Of a stretch of 64,000 nucleotides of DNA, positions 27,689 through 36,734 are shown piece after piece. The stretch is taken from NCBI RefSeq assembly GCF_001908375.1, contig NZ_CP017241.1, positions 4,047,501-4,111,500 on the forward strand. Reading direction: 5' to 3'. Both the position numbers and the translations under genes were made by a program. The DNA is from Rhizobium etli 8C-3 (GTDB lineage: Bacteria; Pseudomonadota; Alphaproteobacteria; Rhizobiales; Rhizobiaceae). The notes beneath the pieces are model-generated. The model was given only the letters and a program-made list of their open reading frames with translations, was not told the origin of the DNA and did no database searches. Every line of letters starts with the position of its first letter. Position 1 is the first letter of the stretch.

Positions 27689-28669
27689 TCAGTGATTGGA
27701 TCTGGAGTGCCAGTTCCAGGCCGACTGGATGATCTGCGAAAGATCATATTGCGGTGCCCAGCCAAGCACATCGCGCGCCTTGTCGTTATTGGCCACAAGA
27801 GTGTGCGAATCGCCTTCCCTGCGCCCGATATATTCAACCGGGAAGGGCCGCTTCGACACGTCTTCGATTGCCCCGAGCAGTTCCTTGACAGTCGTGCCGG
27901 TCCCCGTCCCGAGGTTCAGAGCGACAGAATCGCCGCCCTTCAGCAAGTATTCCACGGCACGCACATGCGCATCCGCCAGATCGAGCACATGGATATAGTC
28001 GCGTACGCAGGTACCGTCGCGTGTCTCGTAGTCGCTGCCGAAGACCTTGAAGCCCTGCCGGCGGCCAAGCGCCGCATCGATTGCAAGCGGAATGGCATGG
28101 GTTTCCGGCTGATGCCATTCGCCGATCCGTCCTTCGAAATCCGCGCCCGCCGCATTGAAATACCGCAGGATCACGGATCGGAGACCCTTGTAATGGTCGT
28201 AATCGGCGAGCGCCTGCTCGACGATGTACTTCGTCCGCCCGTAGGGATTGATCGGCACCTGCCGGTGCGTCTCGTCGAGCGGTACGCTCTGCGGCAACCC
28301 GTATGTCGCGCAGGTGGATGAGAAGACGAAAGCCTTGATGCCGGCAGTCTGCGCGGCCGAAAGCAGCGTCAGCGTACCGATAACATTGTTGTCGTAGAAG
28401 GAAACAGGATCCTTCACCGATTCGCCGACTTCGATCAGGGCTGCAAAATGCAAAATCGCCGAGGGTTTGTGCTTGGCCAGTACCTCCTCGAGCCGGGAAC
28501 GATCGCGAATATCGCCCTCCTCGGCGGGACCCCACCTGACGAACTCGCGATGGCCGTTCGAAAAATTGTCGAAGACGACGGGCTTGTAACCCTTGTTCGC
28601 CAGATCAAGGCACGTATGAGAGCCTATATAGCCGGCTCCGCCGACCACGAGAACAGTTTCACCTGCCAT
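27689..28669 (-). CDS. galE: UDP-glucose 4-epimerase
   Basis: A 326-residue NAD-dependent SDR epimerase interconverting UDP-glucose and UDP-galactose; in rhizobia (as exoB) it supplies galactose for exopolysaccharide and LPS. G-G-A-G-Y-I-G-S-H-T binds NAD at the N-terminus. The catalytic S-S-T-C-A-T-Y-G and Y-G-R-T-K motifs lie near 118-150, and the GalE patterns R-Y-F-N-A-A-G-A and T-R-D-G-T-C-V-R-D-Y-I-H-V follow. It is upstream of, and very likely cotranscribed with, the PMH-type hydrolase. Confidence 0.93.
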   Translation of the reverse strand: MAGETVLVVGGAGYIGSHTCLDLANKGYKPVVFDNFSNGHREFVRWGPAEEGDIRDRSRLEEVLAKHKPSAILHFAALIEVGESVKDPVSFYDNNVIGTLTLLSAAQTAGIKAFVFSSTCATYGLPQSVPLDETHRQVPINPYGRTKYIVEQALADYDHYKGLRSVILRYFNAAGADFEGRIGEWHQPETHAIPLAIDAALGRRQGFKVFGSDYETRDGTCVRDYIHVLDLADAHVRAVEYLLKGGDSVALNLGTGTGTTVKELLGAIEDVSKRPFPVEYIGRREGDSHTLVANNDKARDVLGWAPQYDLSQIIQSAWNWHSRSNH

Positions 28670-28938
28670 ATATCACCTTTGTTGCCACATCGGATAACAG
28701 GAAGACTTAGAGGAGATGGAAGGCAAGAAAAAGAAGGAATTCACACGACGTGCTGCATCGCACAATGCCGATGTCCACAGAACCCTTGCGCTACCGGGTA
28801 AACGGGTTCGAAATTTTTTTAAGTCTTCGGCTGACGCAATGGAATTTGCCTGTCCCGCGCCCGCCGTCTTCGTCGGCCGGCGGGGCATCCCCGTGGACAA
28901 GTCGCAGGTGCAGGAGACCTTGGATTCGTGCTCGCCTG

Positions 28939-29868
28939 TCATGAGGAGCGCAGCAAGGCGTCGATCTCGGCGCGTGACGGCATGGCGGGGGCCGTGCCTG
29001 GCCGTGTCACGGCGATCGCCGCAGTCGCGCAACCGAAACGGGCGGCCTCGACGGGTGCATATCCTTCGGAAATCGCTGTCGCGAAGCCCCCCAGGAAGGC
29101 GTCTCCGGCCCCGGTCGTGTCAACGGCATTGCCCGCAGAAAATGCGGGCACGAATTCGCTCTGTCCGGCCGTGTGATAAAGCGCGCCGCGGGCGCCGAGC
29201 GTGATGATCGCCGCCCGTGCGCCCCGATTGAGCAGGATGTCAGCCGCGACGCGTGCCTGTTCATCGGTTTGGATTGCGTGGCCCACCAGTTCGGCTGCTT
29301 CCACCTCATTGGGTACGATGAAATCGCACAAGCCGTAGATGCTGTCGGGAATGGCGCGGGCGGGCGCGGGGTTGAAGATCGTCGTGGCCCCTGCCTTTTT
29401 CGCCATCGACAGGCCGTGCATGGCCGCCTCGAGCGGCTGTTCGAGCTGAGTCATGAAAATTGCGGCGCTTTCGATTTCCGCCCGGTTTGCATCGACATCT
29501 TCGATTCCGATGAGACCGGCCGCACCCGGCACGACGATAATGGCATTTTCGCCGCTCACTTCGTTGACAAAGATGAAGGCAGCGCCTGTGGAAACGCCTT
29601 CCATCTTCATCACATTGGCCCTGACGCCCACCGACGCATAGGCCGCAAGGGCCATTTCGCCGAACGGGTCGTTGCCGACCCGCGAGATAAATGTCACCTT
29701 GCCGCCCGCCTTGGCTGCGGCAATTGCCTGATTAGAGCCCTTGCCTCCCGGTCCGAGCGTGAAACCCGACCCCATCAGCGTCTCGGCAATGTGTGGCAGG
29801 CGCTTTGCCTTATAGGCGGTGTCGGCGGCAAAGATGCCCAGAATGACAATTCCGCTTTTTTCACTCAT
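28939..29868 (-). CDS. rbsK: ribokinase (PfkB family)
   Basis: A 309-residue sugar kinase. PfkB motifs: G-P-G-G-K-G-S-N-Q-A near 40 and the catalytic D-T-T-G-A-G-D-A-F-L-G-G near 250 (anion hole G-A-G-D with the base Asp). N-P-A-P-A-R is typical of RbsK. The ATG at 29868 overlaps the stop of the mutarotase gene (ATGA). Last gene of the sugar operon; it would phosphorylate the imported sugar. Whether that is ribose or another pentose/deoxysugar is not decided by sequence. Confidence 0.9.
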   Translation of the reverse strand: MSEKSGIVILGIFAADTAYKAKRLPHIAETLMGSGFTLGPGGKGSNQAIAAAKAGGKVTFISRVGNDPFGEMALAAYASVGVRANVMKMEGVSTGAAFIFVNEVSGENAIIVVPGAAGLIGIEDVDANRAEIESAAIFMTQLEQPLEAAMHGLSMAKKAGATTIFNPAPARAIPDSIYGLCDFIVPNEVEAAELVGHAIQTDEQARVAADILLNRGARAAIITLGARGALYHTAGQSEFVPAFSAGNAVDTTGAGDAFLGGFATAISEGYAPVEAARFGCATAAIAVTRPGTAPAMPSRAEIDALLRSS

Positions 29869-30326
29869 CTGACGGCGTCCTCCGCCGGAATGACGCCTTT
29901 CGTCAGAAGGAAGCATCCGTAGAATCGCAGCTCGCCCGTCGCGATGACACAATAGGCCTTCTTGGCGATGTCATAAAATGACATCCGTTCGATGGGATAC
30001 ATGGGCGAAGCCTTGCCTTCGGTGCGGTCGACAATCGACTGGACTTCCTGTTGAATTGGCGGAATTTCGTCCGGCTTGCCAATGACCTCCATGCGGCCCA
30101 CCGAAGGCTGGATCGGTGTGTCCAGCGGGAAGACGGAAAGGATTGCGTCGATCGCCTGCGGCGCAGGAATGTTCTCCATGGCCAGCAGCTTGCCGAGGCG
30201 GGTCTGGCGGGCAATTGAATCAGATGGAAAGTTCATGTCGGAGATGACGAGATGATCACCATGTCCCATGTTGCAAAGCGCTTGAAGAATGTCGCCGTTG
30301 AGTTCGGCTCTGATACCTTTGAGCAT
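29865..30326 (-). CDS. RbsD/FucU family sugar mutarotase
   Basis: A 153-residue cytoplasmic protein: M-L-K-G-I-R-A-E-L-N-G-D-I-L-Q-A-L-C-N-M-G-H-G-D with the conserved catalytic histidine in G-H-G-D. The C-terminal Y-x-x-x-I-A-x-x-A-x-x-V-I-A-T-G-E is characteristic of the family. It speeds interconversion of sugar anomers/ring forms before phosphorylation. The length is nearer FucU (about 140-150) than RbsD. ATG 30326 is preferred over the frame opening 11 codons earlier because the family begins M-L-K. Between lacI and rbsK in one operon. Confidence 0.9.
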   Translation of the reverse strand: MLKGIRAELNGDILQALCNMGHGDHLVISDMNFPSDSIARQTRLGKLLAMENIPAPQAIDAILSVFPLDTPIQPSVGRMEVIGKPDEIPPIQQEVQSIVDRTEGKASPMYPIERMSFYDIAKKAYCVIATGELRFYGCFLLTKGVIPAEDAVR

Positions 30327-30369
30327 TGATTTTCGACCCCTTTCTGGTGGCCGGAGCACCGGCCTGGCT

Positions 30370-31398
30370 TCAATTCGTATGTTCGGCGATAACCGCCTTG
30401 GGTTGCACGCGCGGGCCGGTTGAACCGCGCACGATCAGCGATCCGTCGACCATCTCGTCTCCCGTGCCTGGTGGTTCTTCGAGGAGAAGGCCGACCGCGC
30501 GCCGCGCCAGCAAATCGGCCGGCTGGCGTATCGTTGTCAGCCGCGGCACGACGAGATTGGCGAGCGAAATGTCGTCAAAACCCGTGACCGACAGCTTTCG
30601 CGGCACGTCGATCTTGAGGTCGCGGGCAGCGCGCAGCGCGCCGATGGCCTGCTGGTCGCTGGCAGCCGCGATCGCCGTGGGCCGGTCTTGTGGCGGGCGC
30701 GAAAGCAGGTCGCGGGCAATTCTTTCACCGGATTCGTAGTCGAATTTGCCGTAGGCGATTTCCAATTGAACGGCTTCGCCAGTCTTGCCGAACCGGTTGA
30801 TGCGGCTGACGAATCCCTCCTTGCGCATGCGCCCGGCCTCTGTGTCGGGCGGTCCGGCGATATAGGCAATGCGGCGGTGTCCAAGCCCGTAGAGATGGTC
30901 CGCGATCAGCGCGGCCGCCTGCGCATGGTTGGTAGACACCAGGGGGAAGGTCCCGAAGCGCCGGTCCAGCGATATGACCGGGACCGGTGCTTCCAGGTGA
31001 AGGCCCGAGCTGTCGCCCGTAGCAACGACAATGATGCCGCGCACCGAACGGTCGAGAAACGCCGAAACGTGGGCCCGTTCGGCCCCGCGATCGTTATGGG
31101 AGCTTGCCAGCATGAGGCTATGCCTGCGTTCAAGCGCTGCGCGCTCGACGCTTGCCGCAAGCTGAGCGAAGAACGGATTGGTGATGTCGGGAACGATGAG
31201 GCCAATCACATCGGTTCTGCTCGTACGCAGGGCTCTCGCCGTCACGTTCGGCCGGTAGCCGAGCGCAGAAATGGCGCTGTTGACCTTTTCGCGCAGCATC
31301 GGCTTGACCGCGGCTTCGCCTGACAGCACGCGCGAAACGGTGCCCACTGATACGCCCGCATATTCGGCGACATCCTTGACTGTGGGCATCTTTGACAT
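30370..31398 (-). CDS. LacI-family transcriptional regulator
   Basis: A 342-residue repressor. The N-terminal helix-turn-helix is V-K-D-V-A-E-Y-A-G-V-S-V-G-T-V-S-R-V-L-S-G, followed by the hinge R-P-N-V-T-A-R-A-L-R-T. The sugar-binding core has I-G-L-I-V-P-D-I-T-N-P-F-F-A and G-F-D-D-I-S-L-A. It sits 17 bases after the second permease inside the operon, so the regulator is made with its target genes. The two ATGAAACGTTTCAT palindromes in the SBP/ATPase gap are the obvious operators (central CG as in LacI-family sites). The effector is probably the transported sugar or its phosphate. Confidence 0.92.
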   Translation of the reverse strand: MSKMPTVKDVAEYAGVSVGTVSRVLSGEAAVKPMLREKVNSAISALGYRPNVTARALRTSRTDVIGLIVPDITNPFFAQLAASVERAALERRHSLMLASSHNDRGAERAHVSAFLDRSVRGIIVVATGDSSGLHLEAPVPVISLDRRFGTFPLVSTNHAQAAALIADHLYGLGHRRIAYIAGPPDTEAGRMRKEGFVSRINRFGKTGEAVQLEIAYGKFDYESGERIARDLLSRPPQDRPTAIAAASDQQAIGALRAARDLKIDVPRKLSVTGFDDISLANLVVPRLTTIRQPADLLARRAVGLLLEEPPGTGDEMVDGSLIVRGSTGPRVQPKAVIAEHTN

Positions 31399-31415
31399 GT
31401 TCGTAGATCCCGCGG

Positions 31416-32327
31416 CTACTTTACCGCGCCTGCGGTCATCCCGGCGATGATGTGCTTTTCCAGCACGATTCCAACGAAGACCAGCGGAAGGATGCCGGCG
31501 GTGGAAAGAGCAGCCATCGACCACCAGTTGATGCCTTGGCTGCCTGTCTGGCTGGCAATCATCACCGGCAGCGTATTGGTATTGGTGGAGGTCAGCAGTG
31601 CTGCGAAGAAATATTCGTTCCAGCACAGGACTAGCGCCAGGAGGAACGCTGCCACCATTCCCGGCAGGACTAGCGGCACGATGATGCGGGCAAACGCGCC
31701 CCAGACCGACAGCCCGTCGACAAGTGCAGCCTCCTCGAGCTCCACCGGCACGGTGGCGAACTGGTCCCGCATGATCCAGACGACGATCGGCAGGACCATC
31801 AGCGTATAGACGGCAATCATACCCGCATAGGTGTCGAGCAGCGCCAGCTCCTTGTAGAGAACCAGAAACGGCAGGGCGAGGACGACCGGTGGCATAATAA
31901 GTTGCGACAGGAAGAAAAAGGAAATGTCGGAGTTGCGCATATAGCCAAACTTGTAGGAAAAGCGGCTGAGGCCGTAGGCGGCGAGCGATCCGAGCACGAC
32001 GGCAAGGGCGGATGCCGAAACCGAGATGATGACACTGTTCCAGAGCCTGCGCATGAACTCGTCACGCACCGTGGAAATTTCGACAATCGTATCGGGGGAG
32101 AGCCCGAGCGAGCGCCAGCCGAGCCAGCTGGGGTTAAAATTGAACCAAGGAATGAGATTGCCGCGCATGACATCAGCGGCCGTCTTGAACGAGGTCGAAA
32201 CCGTCCAGAACAGCGGGAAAATGCAGACGAACGCCCAGATGACAAGTAGCCCGTAGACAGCCAAACGCATGGCCCACCAGCGAATGCGCTGGCCGCGCGA
32301 GTATTTTTCGAAGTCGATCGAAACCAT
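31416..32327 (-). CDS. carbohydrate ABC transporter permease, MalG type
   Basis: A 303-residue CUT1-type inner-membrane permease with six helices. The EAA loop reads E-L-E-E-A-A-L-V-D-G-L-S-V-W-G-A-F-A-R-I-I-V-P-L. The C-terminus ends G-M-T-A-G-A-V-K, the MalG-like tail. The start (M-V-S-I-D-F-E-K-Y) overlaps the TGA of the MalF-type gene (TGATG). Confidence 0.92.
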   Translation of the reverse strand: MVSIDFEKYSRGQRIRWWAMRLAVYGLLVIWAFVCIFPLFWTVSTSFKTAADVMRGNLIPWFNFNPSWLGWRSLGLSPDTIVEISTVRDEFMRRLWNSVIISVSASALAVVLGSLAAYGLSRFSYKFGYMRNSDISFFFLSQLIMPPVVLALPFLVLYKELALLDTYAGMIAVYTLMVLPIVVWIMRDQFATVPVELEEAALVDGLSVWGAFARIIVPLVLPGMVAAFLLALVLCWNEYFFAALLTSTNTNTLPVMIASQTGSQGINWWSMAALSTAGILPLVFVGIVLEKHIIAGMTAGAVK

Positions 32328-33445
32328 CAGAGCCTTCCTGTCATAGGCTTCACGATACGGTCGGAAATCTTCATGAGCATTGTCATGCCGAAAACGATGA
32401 TCACCAGATAGACCAGTGCGAGGAGGGTCCCGTATCCGACATTCGATCGGTCGCGATATTCGCGATAGATGAAACTGGTGACGGAATCGGTCGCCCCGCC
32501 GGGCCCCCCGGCGGTCACCGTGATGATGATGTCGGCGAGCTTCAGCTTGAAGATTATGCGGATCATCACCGTCGTCACCGAAACCGGCAGCATGAGCGGG
32601 AAAATGACCTGCCAGAAGCGTTGCCACTTCGTGGCGCCATCGACTTCGGCAGCCTCCAGCACCTCCCTGGATAAGGCCTGCAATCCGGCGAGCAGCATAA
32701 TCATCATGAAGGGAATGAAGGTCCATGCATCCATGATCATGATGGAAAGCTTCGCCGTCAGCGGATCACCGAAGAAGGAGGGATTTTCCCAGCCGAGCCA
32801 GCGGGCAAAGCGCGCAAGGGGGCCGAAACGGGTCTCCAGCATCGACTTGCCGACCATCCAGCTCACCGCGACCGGCGACAGCATCAACGGCACGAGGAAG
32901 GTTACACGCCAGAATTTGCGGGCAACGATTTCCTGGTTGAGGAGCAGTGCCAGGCCGAACGCGATCGCATATTCGACCGCGATTGCCAGGCAGTAAAGGA
33001 TCATATTGAGCAGGGCGTTGGCATAAAACGGGTCCGCGATCATGCGGCGCAGATTATCGATCCCGTTAAAGCGCCGGCCGGTCGGCGAGGCAAGATTCCA
33101 GTCGGAAAAGCCGACCCAAAGCGCAAAGAGCAGCGGGAACACCACCATCGACACGACAAAAAGCGCGGCCGGCAGGACAAAAAGCGCCTTCTTGCCTGTC
33201 TCGCCGTAAATGACGACGCGAGTGACGCAAAGAACCGCAGCCCAGAGAAAGTAGGCATAAAGAACCGGTCGCCAGTTCTCGAAGCCCAAATTGCTCCAGC
33301 CCAGGTCATGGATAGCCTGCAATACAAAAGAGGCTAAGAACCATACGGCGCTCAGCCACAGAGCCGTGCGACCCCAGAAACGGCGGCTCGCGGAGATGGA
33401 ACCGGCTTCGACCGTGTGGAGCAGGTCGCCTTCGACTGTGGACAT
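32327..33445 (-). CDS. carbohydrate ABC transporter permease, MalF type
   Basis: A 372-residue CUT1 permease. It is longer than the usual 290-310 because of an N-terminal extension holding two extra hydrophobic segments (about 27-47 and 62-80) before the core begins (A-L-F-V-L-P-A-A-L-F-V-V-S-M near 86). EAA loop: E-V-L-E-A-A-E-V-D-G-A-T-K-W-Q-R-F-W-Q. About 70 bases separate it from the binding protein. Confidence 0.9.
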   Translation of the reverse strand: MSTVEGDLLHTVEAGSISASRRFWGRTALWLSAVWFLASFVLQAIHDLGWSNLGFENWRPVLYAYFLWAAVLCVTRVVIYGETGKKALFVLPAALFVVSMVVFPLLFALWVGFSDWNLASPTGRRFNGIDNLRRMIADPFYANALLNMILYCLAIAVEYAIAFGLALLLNQEIVARKFWRVTFLVPLMLSPVAVSWMVGKSMLETRFGPLARFARWLGWENPSFFGDPLTAKLSIMIMDAWTFIPFMMIMLLAGLQALSREVLEAAEVDGATKWQRFWQVIFPLMLPVSVTTVMIRIIFKLKLADIIITVTAGGPGGATDSVTSFIYREYRDRSNVGYGTLLALVYLVIIVFGMTMLMKISDRIVKPMTGRL

Positions 33446-33515
33446 GATCTTCCTCGCCCGGACAGAATGGACGCTGGCGAAACCTCAGGTCCGCCAGCGG
33501 GTTTATTTCAACCGC

Positions 33516-35156
33516 TCAGAGCCCGAGGCTCGCCCGGTAAAGTTTCAGCTGGCTGTCGCGGCCGATCTGGTCGGTGATCTTTTCCCAGGCGGCGGCAATC
33601 GCATCCGCGGTTTCCTGAGCCGACTTGTACTGTCCGGCAAAGCCCTTGGCCAGTTCGTCCTCGGCAACGGAGTAATATTGGAAGATGCCGGGGATGCGCG
33701 GTTCGATGGCTGCGTTCGGATGGTTGTAGCTGTCGACATTCGAACCCAGATAGTCTTCGATATAGGCGCGGTCATAGCCTGCCTTTTCCCATTCGTCATA
33801 GTTGAAGTTGGACTGACGGTAGGGTTGGAAGCCGGAGGGATAGGCTGAAGTCCAAAGGGACAGGTCCTTGCCGCCGAGATGTGCGGCAGCAGACCAGGCC
33901 GCCTTGCGTTTCTTCTCGTCGGTGGAGACCCGCTTGGTGACATAGATGCCCCAGCCGAGATAGGCCATGTTCGGCGCTTCGTTATACTTGTCTTCCCACT
34001 GCCCGGTCTTGCGGTTGTAAACGCGGTTGGATCCGCGGTTTATGCCAAAGCCGACCACATCGCCTACGACGGAGGTGTCCGAAGTGCGCGCGCTTGAGCC
34101 GACATCGCCCCACCACATCAGCATTGCGCCGGTGCCTGCGAGGAACTGCGAGAAGGCCGTGGTGCCGGGATCCGCATTGATCTGGTCGGCCGGATAGGCC
34201 TTGGCCGCGATCAGATCCAAGACGTCCTGAATCGCCTGGACCCATGCGGGATTGTTGACCAGCGGCTTCATGTTTTCCGGATCGAACAGCCAGGCCGGGT
34301 CACCCGGATACTTGGCATAGGCCGTCGCGCGGTTCTCGATGAAATAGAAGCCGAAACCACCCCAGCCCTTGAGCGGGTCGAGATAGCCATAGGCCGGCTG
34401 GCTGGTCAGCGGATCGGTCTTGCCGATCAGCGCCTTGGAAGCCGCGTTGACCTCCTGCCAGGTCTTCGGCGGCTCCGCCATGCCGCTGATCGAGCCTTCG
34501 CCGAAGTAGTCCTTGCGATAGGCGAAGGTGTGACAGTCGCCGTCGATGGTCACCCGATAGGTTTTTCCGTCCCAGGTGCCGACCGGTGGCTTCAGGTAGC
34601 TCACCAGGTCGTCGGCCTCGATCTGCTTTCCAACCCAACCGGGCATCTCGTCCAGAAGCCCGCGGCCGGCGGTGTCGCCTTCGAAGGGCGCGCCCATTTC
34701 CAGGATGTCGAAGTCGACCGTGCCGGTCGCAATCGACTGCTGAAGGCGGGCGTTGTAGTCAGCTTGGGCAAGGTCGATCCAGTTGATCTTGGCGCCCGTA
34801 TAGGCTTCCCAAGGCTTCAGGAAACCGCGGAACAGGAAATTATGGAGATTCTGGTTGTTGAGACCCATGAAGGTCAGCTCGACACCGGCGAACTCTCCCT
34901 GCTGGACATTGGCCTTGGTCGGGCCGAGGCAGAGTTCGCCCACCTTCTGCCAGTCTGTGTCCGTTGGCGACCCCTTGCCTACGCCCGGAATTTGCAGGAT
35001 CTGGGCGCGCACATCATCGGCCGCGAAGGCCCGACCGGGCACTCCGCCCATCACGCTAGACATGCCGAGCAGAGCCGCGGCGCTCGCCGTTCCACGCAAG
35101 ACGTCGCGGCGGCTTGCCTGACGGCGCATCAATGCATTGTATATTTCGACTTTCAT
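33516..35156 (-). CDS. extracellular sugar-binding protein of a CUT1 ABC transporter
   Basis: A 546-residue periplasmic binding protein, longer than typical MalE-like proteins (about 420). The N-terminus has S-R-R-D-V-L-R-G followed by a hydrophobic stretch and an A-F-A cleavage site near 44, so a Tat-type signal is likely. Body: W-E-A-Y-T-G-A-K-I-N-W and T-G-T-V-D-F-D-I-L-E-M are binding-protein folds. The start ATG at 35156 has GAGGAGG four bases upstream. First gene of the minus-strand operon, under the twin palindromes. Confidence 0.88.
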   Translation of the reverse strand: MKVEIYNALMRRQASRRDVLRGTASAAALLGMSSVMGGVPGRAFAADDVRAQILQIPGVGKGSPTDTDWQKVGELCLGPTKANVQQGEFAGVELTFMGLNNQNLHNFLFRGFLKPWEAYTGAKINWIDLAQADYNARLQQSIATGTVDFDILEMGAPFEGDTAGRGLLDEMPGWVGKQIEADDLVSYLKPPVGTWDGKTYRVTIDGDCHTFAYRKDYFGEGSISGMAEPPKTWQEVNAASKALIGKTDPLTSQPAYGYLDPLKGWGGFGFYFIENRATAYAKYPGDPAWLFDPENMKPLVNNPAWVQAIQDVLDLIAAKAYPADQINADPGTTAFSQFLAGTGAMLMWWGDVGSSARTSDTSVVGDVVGFGINRGSNRVYNRKTGQWEDKYNEAPNMAYLGWGIYVTKRVSTDEKKRKAAWSAAAHLGGKDLSLWTSAYPSGFQPYRQSNFNYDEWEKAGYDRAYIEDYLGSNVDSYNHPNAAIEPRIPGIFQYYSVAEDELAKGFAGQYKSAQETADAIAAAWEKITDQIGRDSQLKLYRASLGL

Positions 35157-35266
35157 GTCATCCTCCTCGACATTTGCTTGCGCTGCCGCCCGGCCGATCT
35201 TGCCGCCTGGCCCCACCAGTCCGATTTTAAGACTGGCCTCATGCAGAACTATCTGGTATTCAAGAA

Positions 35267-35280
35267 ATGAAACGTTTCAT
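35267..35280. promoter_or_regulatory. operator-like palindrome 1 (LacI-type)
   Basis: ATGAAACGTTTCAT, a perfect 14-bp palindrome with a central CG. The identical sequence occurs 86 bp away, and the five preceding bases (AAGAA) are also shared. Likely binding site of the LacI protein encoded in the operon. It lies downstream of the proposed minus-strand promoter. Confidence 0.8.
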
Positions 35281-35318
35281 ATCTTGCTTGAAACCGCTCC
35301 TCTCGGTCTCGCCACCGA

Positions 35319-35346
35319 GCATTAGACGGCAAGTGCAAAAAGTCAA
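35319..35346 (-). promoter_or_regulatory. candidate promoter of the sugar-binding protein operon
   Basis: Reading the minus strand, TTGACT (35346-35341) is followed after 16 bases by TAATGC (35324-35319). The -35 is good and the -10 weak. The pair lies exactly between the two palindromes, the upstream palindrome ending seven bases before the -35. Confidence 0.45.
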
Positions 35347-35352
35347 TAAGAA

Positions 35353-35366
35353 ATGAAACGTTTCAT
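35353..35366. promoter_or_regulatory. operator-like palindrome 2 (LacI-type)
   Basis: Second exact copy of ATGAAACGTTTCAT, 86 bp centre to centre from the first, about eight helical turns, so one tetramer could bridge both. It faces the ATPase gene at 35510. Confidence 0.8.
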
Positions 35367-35509
35367 GGAGGAGATTGCCAGGGGCTTTTGAGCAGAGGCA
35401 GGAGGGGCTGAATTTACCCCGGCCGGATGCTCGAAATCCCACGGCAAGACATGCATGAGCCCGGGGCTCCCCCGACGAGGGAAGCCGCTGGAAAGCAAGT
35501 GGGAGTGAG

Positions 35510-36577
35510 ATGGCTGAGGTCAATATTTCAGGGGCGCAAAAAGCCTATGGCGCCTTAAATGTCCTGCATGGTGTAGATATAGAAATTCGCGACGGCGAGT
35601 TTGTGGTGCTGGTCGGTCCGTCCGGTTGCGGCAAGTCGACCCTGTTGCGCATGGTCGCAGGGCTCGAAAGCATCACGGGCGGCAGCATTTCGATTGGCGG
35701 AAAGGTCGTCAACAATCTGCCGCCGAAGGACCGCGATATCGCGATGGTCTTCCAGAGCTATGCGCTCTATCCGCACAAGACCGTTGCCGAAAACATGATC
35801 TTTGCGCTGCGCCTGCGGAAGCAACCGGCCGACGTCATCAAGCAGCGCCTGCAGGCGGCGGCTGAGACACTCGATCTCGTACCCTATCTGAACCGTTATC
35901 CGCGCCAGCTTTCCGGCGGCCAGCGGCAGCGCGTGGCGATGGGCCGAGCCATCGTCAGGTCGCCTCAGGTATTCCTGTTCGACGAGCCTCTCTCGAACCT
36001 CGATGCCAAGCTGCGCGTGCAGATGCGCAAGGAAATCAAGGAACTGCACCAGCGGTTGAAGACGACGACCATCTATGTCACCCACGATCAAGTCGAAGCG
36101 ATGACCATGGCCGACAAGATCGTGGTGATGCAGGGTGGCAATGTCGAGCAGATCGGCACGCCTCTGGAACTCTACGACCGTCCCGGCAATACATTCGTCG
36201 CGACATTCATCGGCTCGCCGTCGATGAATCTCCTGAAGGGTCGGTACAAGGCTGATGGCGCAGTCTTCGTCGCGGAGACCGGGGACGAGATAGCGCTCGG
36301 CTTTACGCCGGAGGCCTCCGACGGGCAGTCTGTGCTTCTGGGCGTGCGGCCTGAACACCTGTCACTTGCTGAGAGCGGCCTGGAGGCAACCGTCAACGTA
36401 ACCGAACCCACCGGCCATGAGACGATGGTATTCCTGCGTTACGGGCCGGGCGAGCTTGTCGCGATGTTTTCCGAACGCCACGATTTTGGGCCGGGGCAGG
36501 TCGTGACGATAGCCGCCCGACCCGGAAAGCTTCATCTTTTCGATGCAGCATCAGGCAAGACCCTGCGCCCCCATTGA
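35510..36577 (+). CDS. sugar ABC transporter ATPase, MalK/UgpC type
   Basis: A 355-residue ATPase for the divergent permease/binding-protein operon. Walker A G-P-S-G-C-G-K-S-T-L near 38, signature L-S-G-G-Q-R-Q-R-V near 135, Walker B V-F-L-F-D-E-P-L-S-N-L-D near 155, H-loop T-H-D-Q-V-E-A. A MOI/TOBE regulatory domain covers about 240-350. The ATG is preceded by GGGAG. It is transcribed away from the others but shares the control region with both palindromes, so coordinated LacI control is likely. Confidence 0.93.
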   Translation: MAEVNISGAQKAYGALNVLHGVDIEIRDGEFVVLVGPSGCGKSTLLRMVAGLESITGGSISIGGKVVNNLPPKDRDIAMVFQSYALYPHKTVAENMIFALRLRKQPADVIKQRLQAAAETLDLVPYLNRYPRQLSGGQRQRVAMGRAIVRSPQVFLFDEPLSNLDAKLRVQMRKEIKELHQRLKTTTIYVTHDQVEAMTMADKIVVMQGGNVEQIGTPLELYDRPGNTFVATFIGSPSMNLLKGRYKADGAVFVAETGDEIALGFTPEASDGQSVLLGVRPEHLSLAESGLEATVNVTEPTGHETMVFLRYGPGELVAMFSERHDFGPGQVVTIAARPGKLHLFDAASGKTLRPH

Positions 36578-36734
36578 GCCCGGATTTCTCGGCGGCTTTA
36601 ACAGGGTGGGAAAGGAACGAGATTGCCCTTCGAGCGCATGATGCCTTAGAAATGTATCGGACGCATGAAGTGTGAGCCGCGGCCGGAATGAAGACGACGT
36701 TCATTGCTGGGGCAATTATCGTGGAGGATAGAGT

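Noticed and set aside
35267-35366. Insertion-sequence terminal repeats
   Set aside because: The two palindromes are identical direct copies without a transposase; LacI operators fit.
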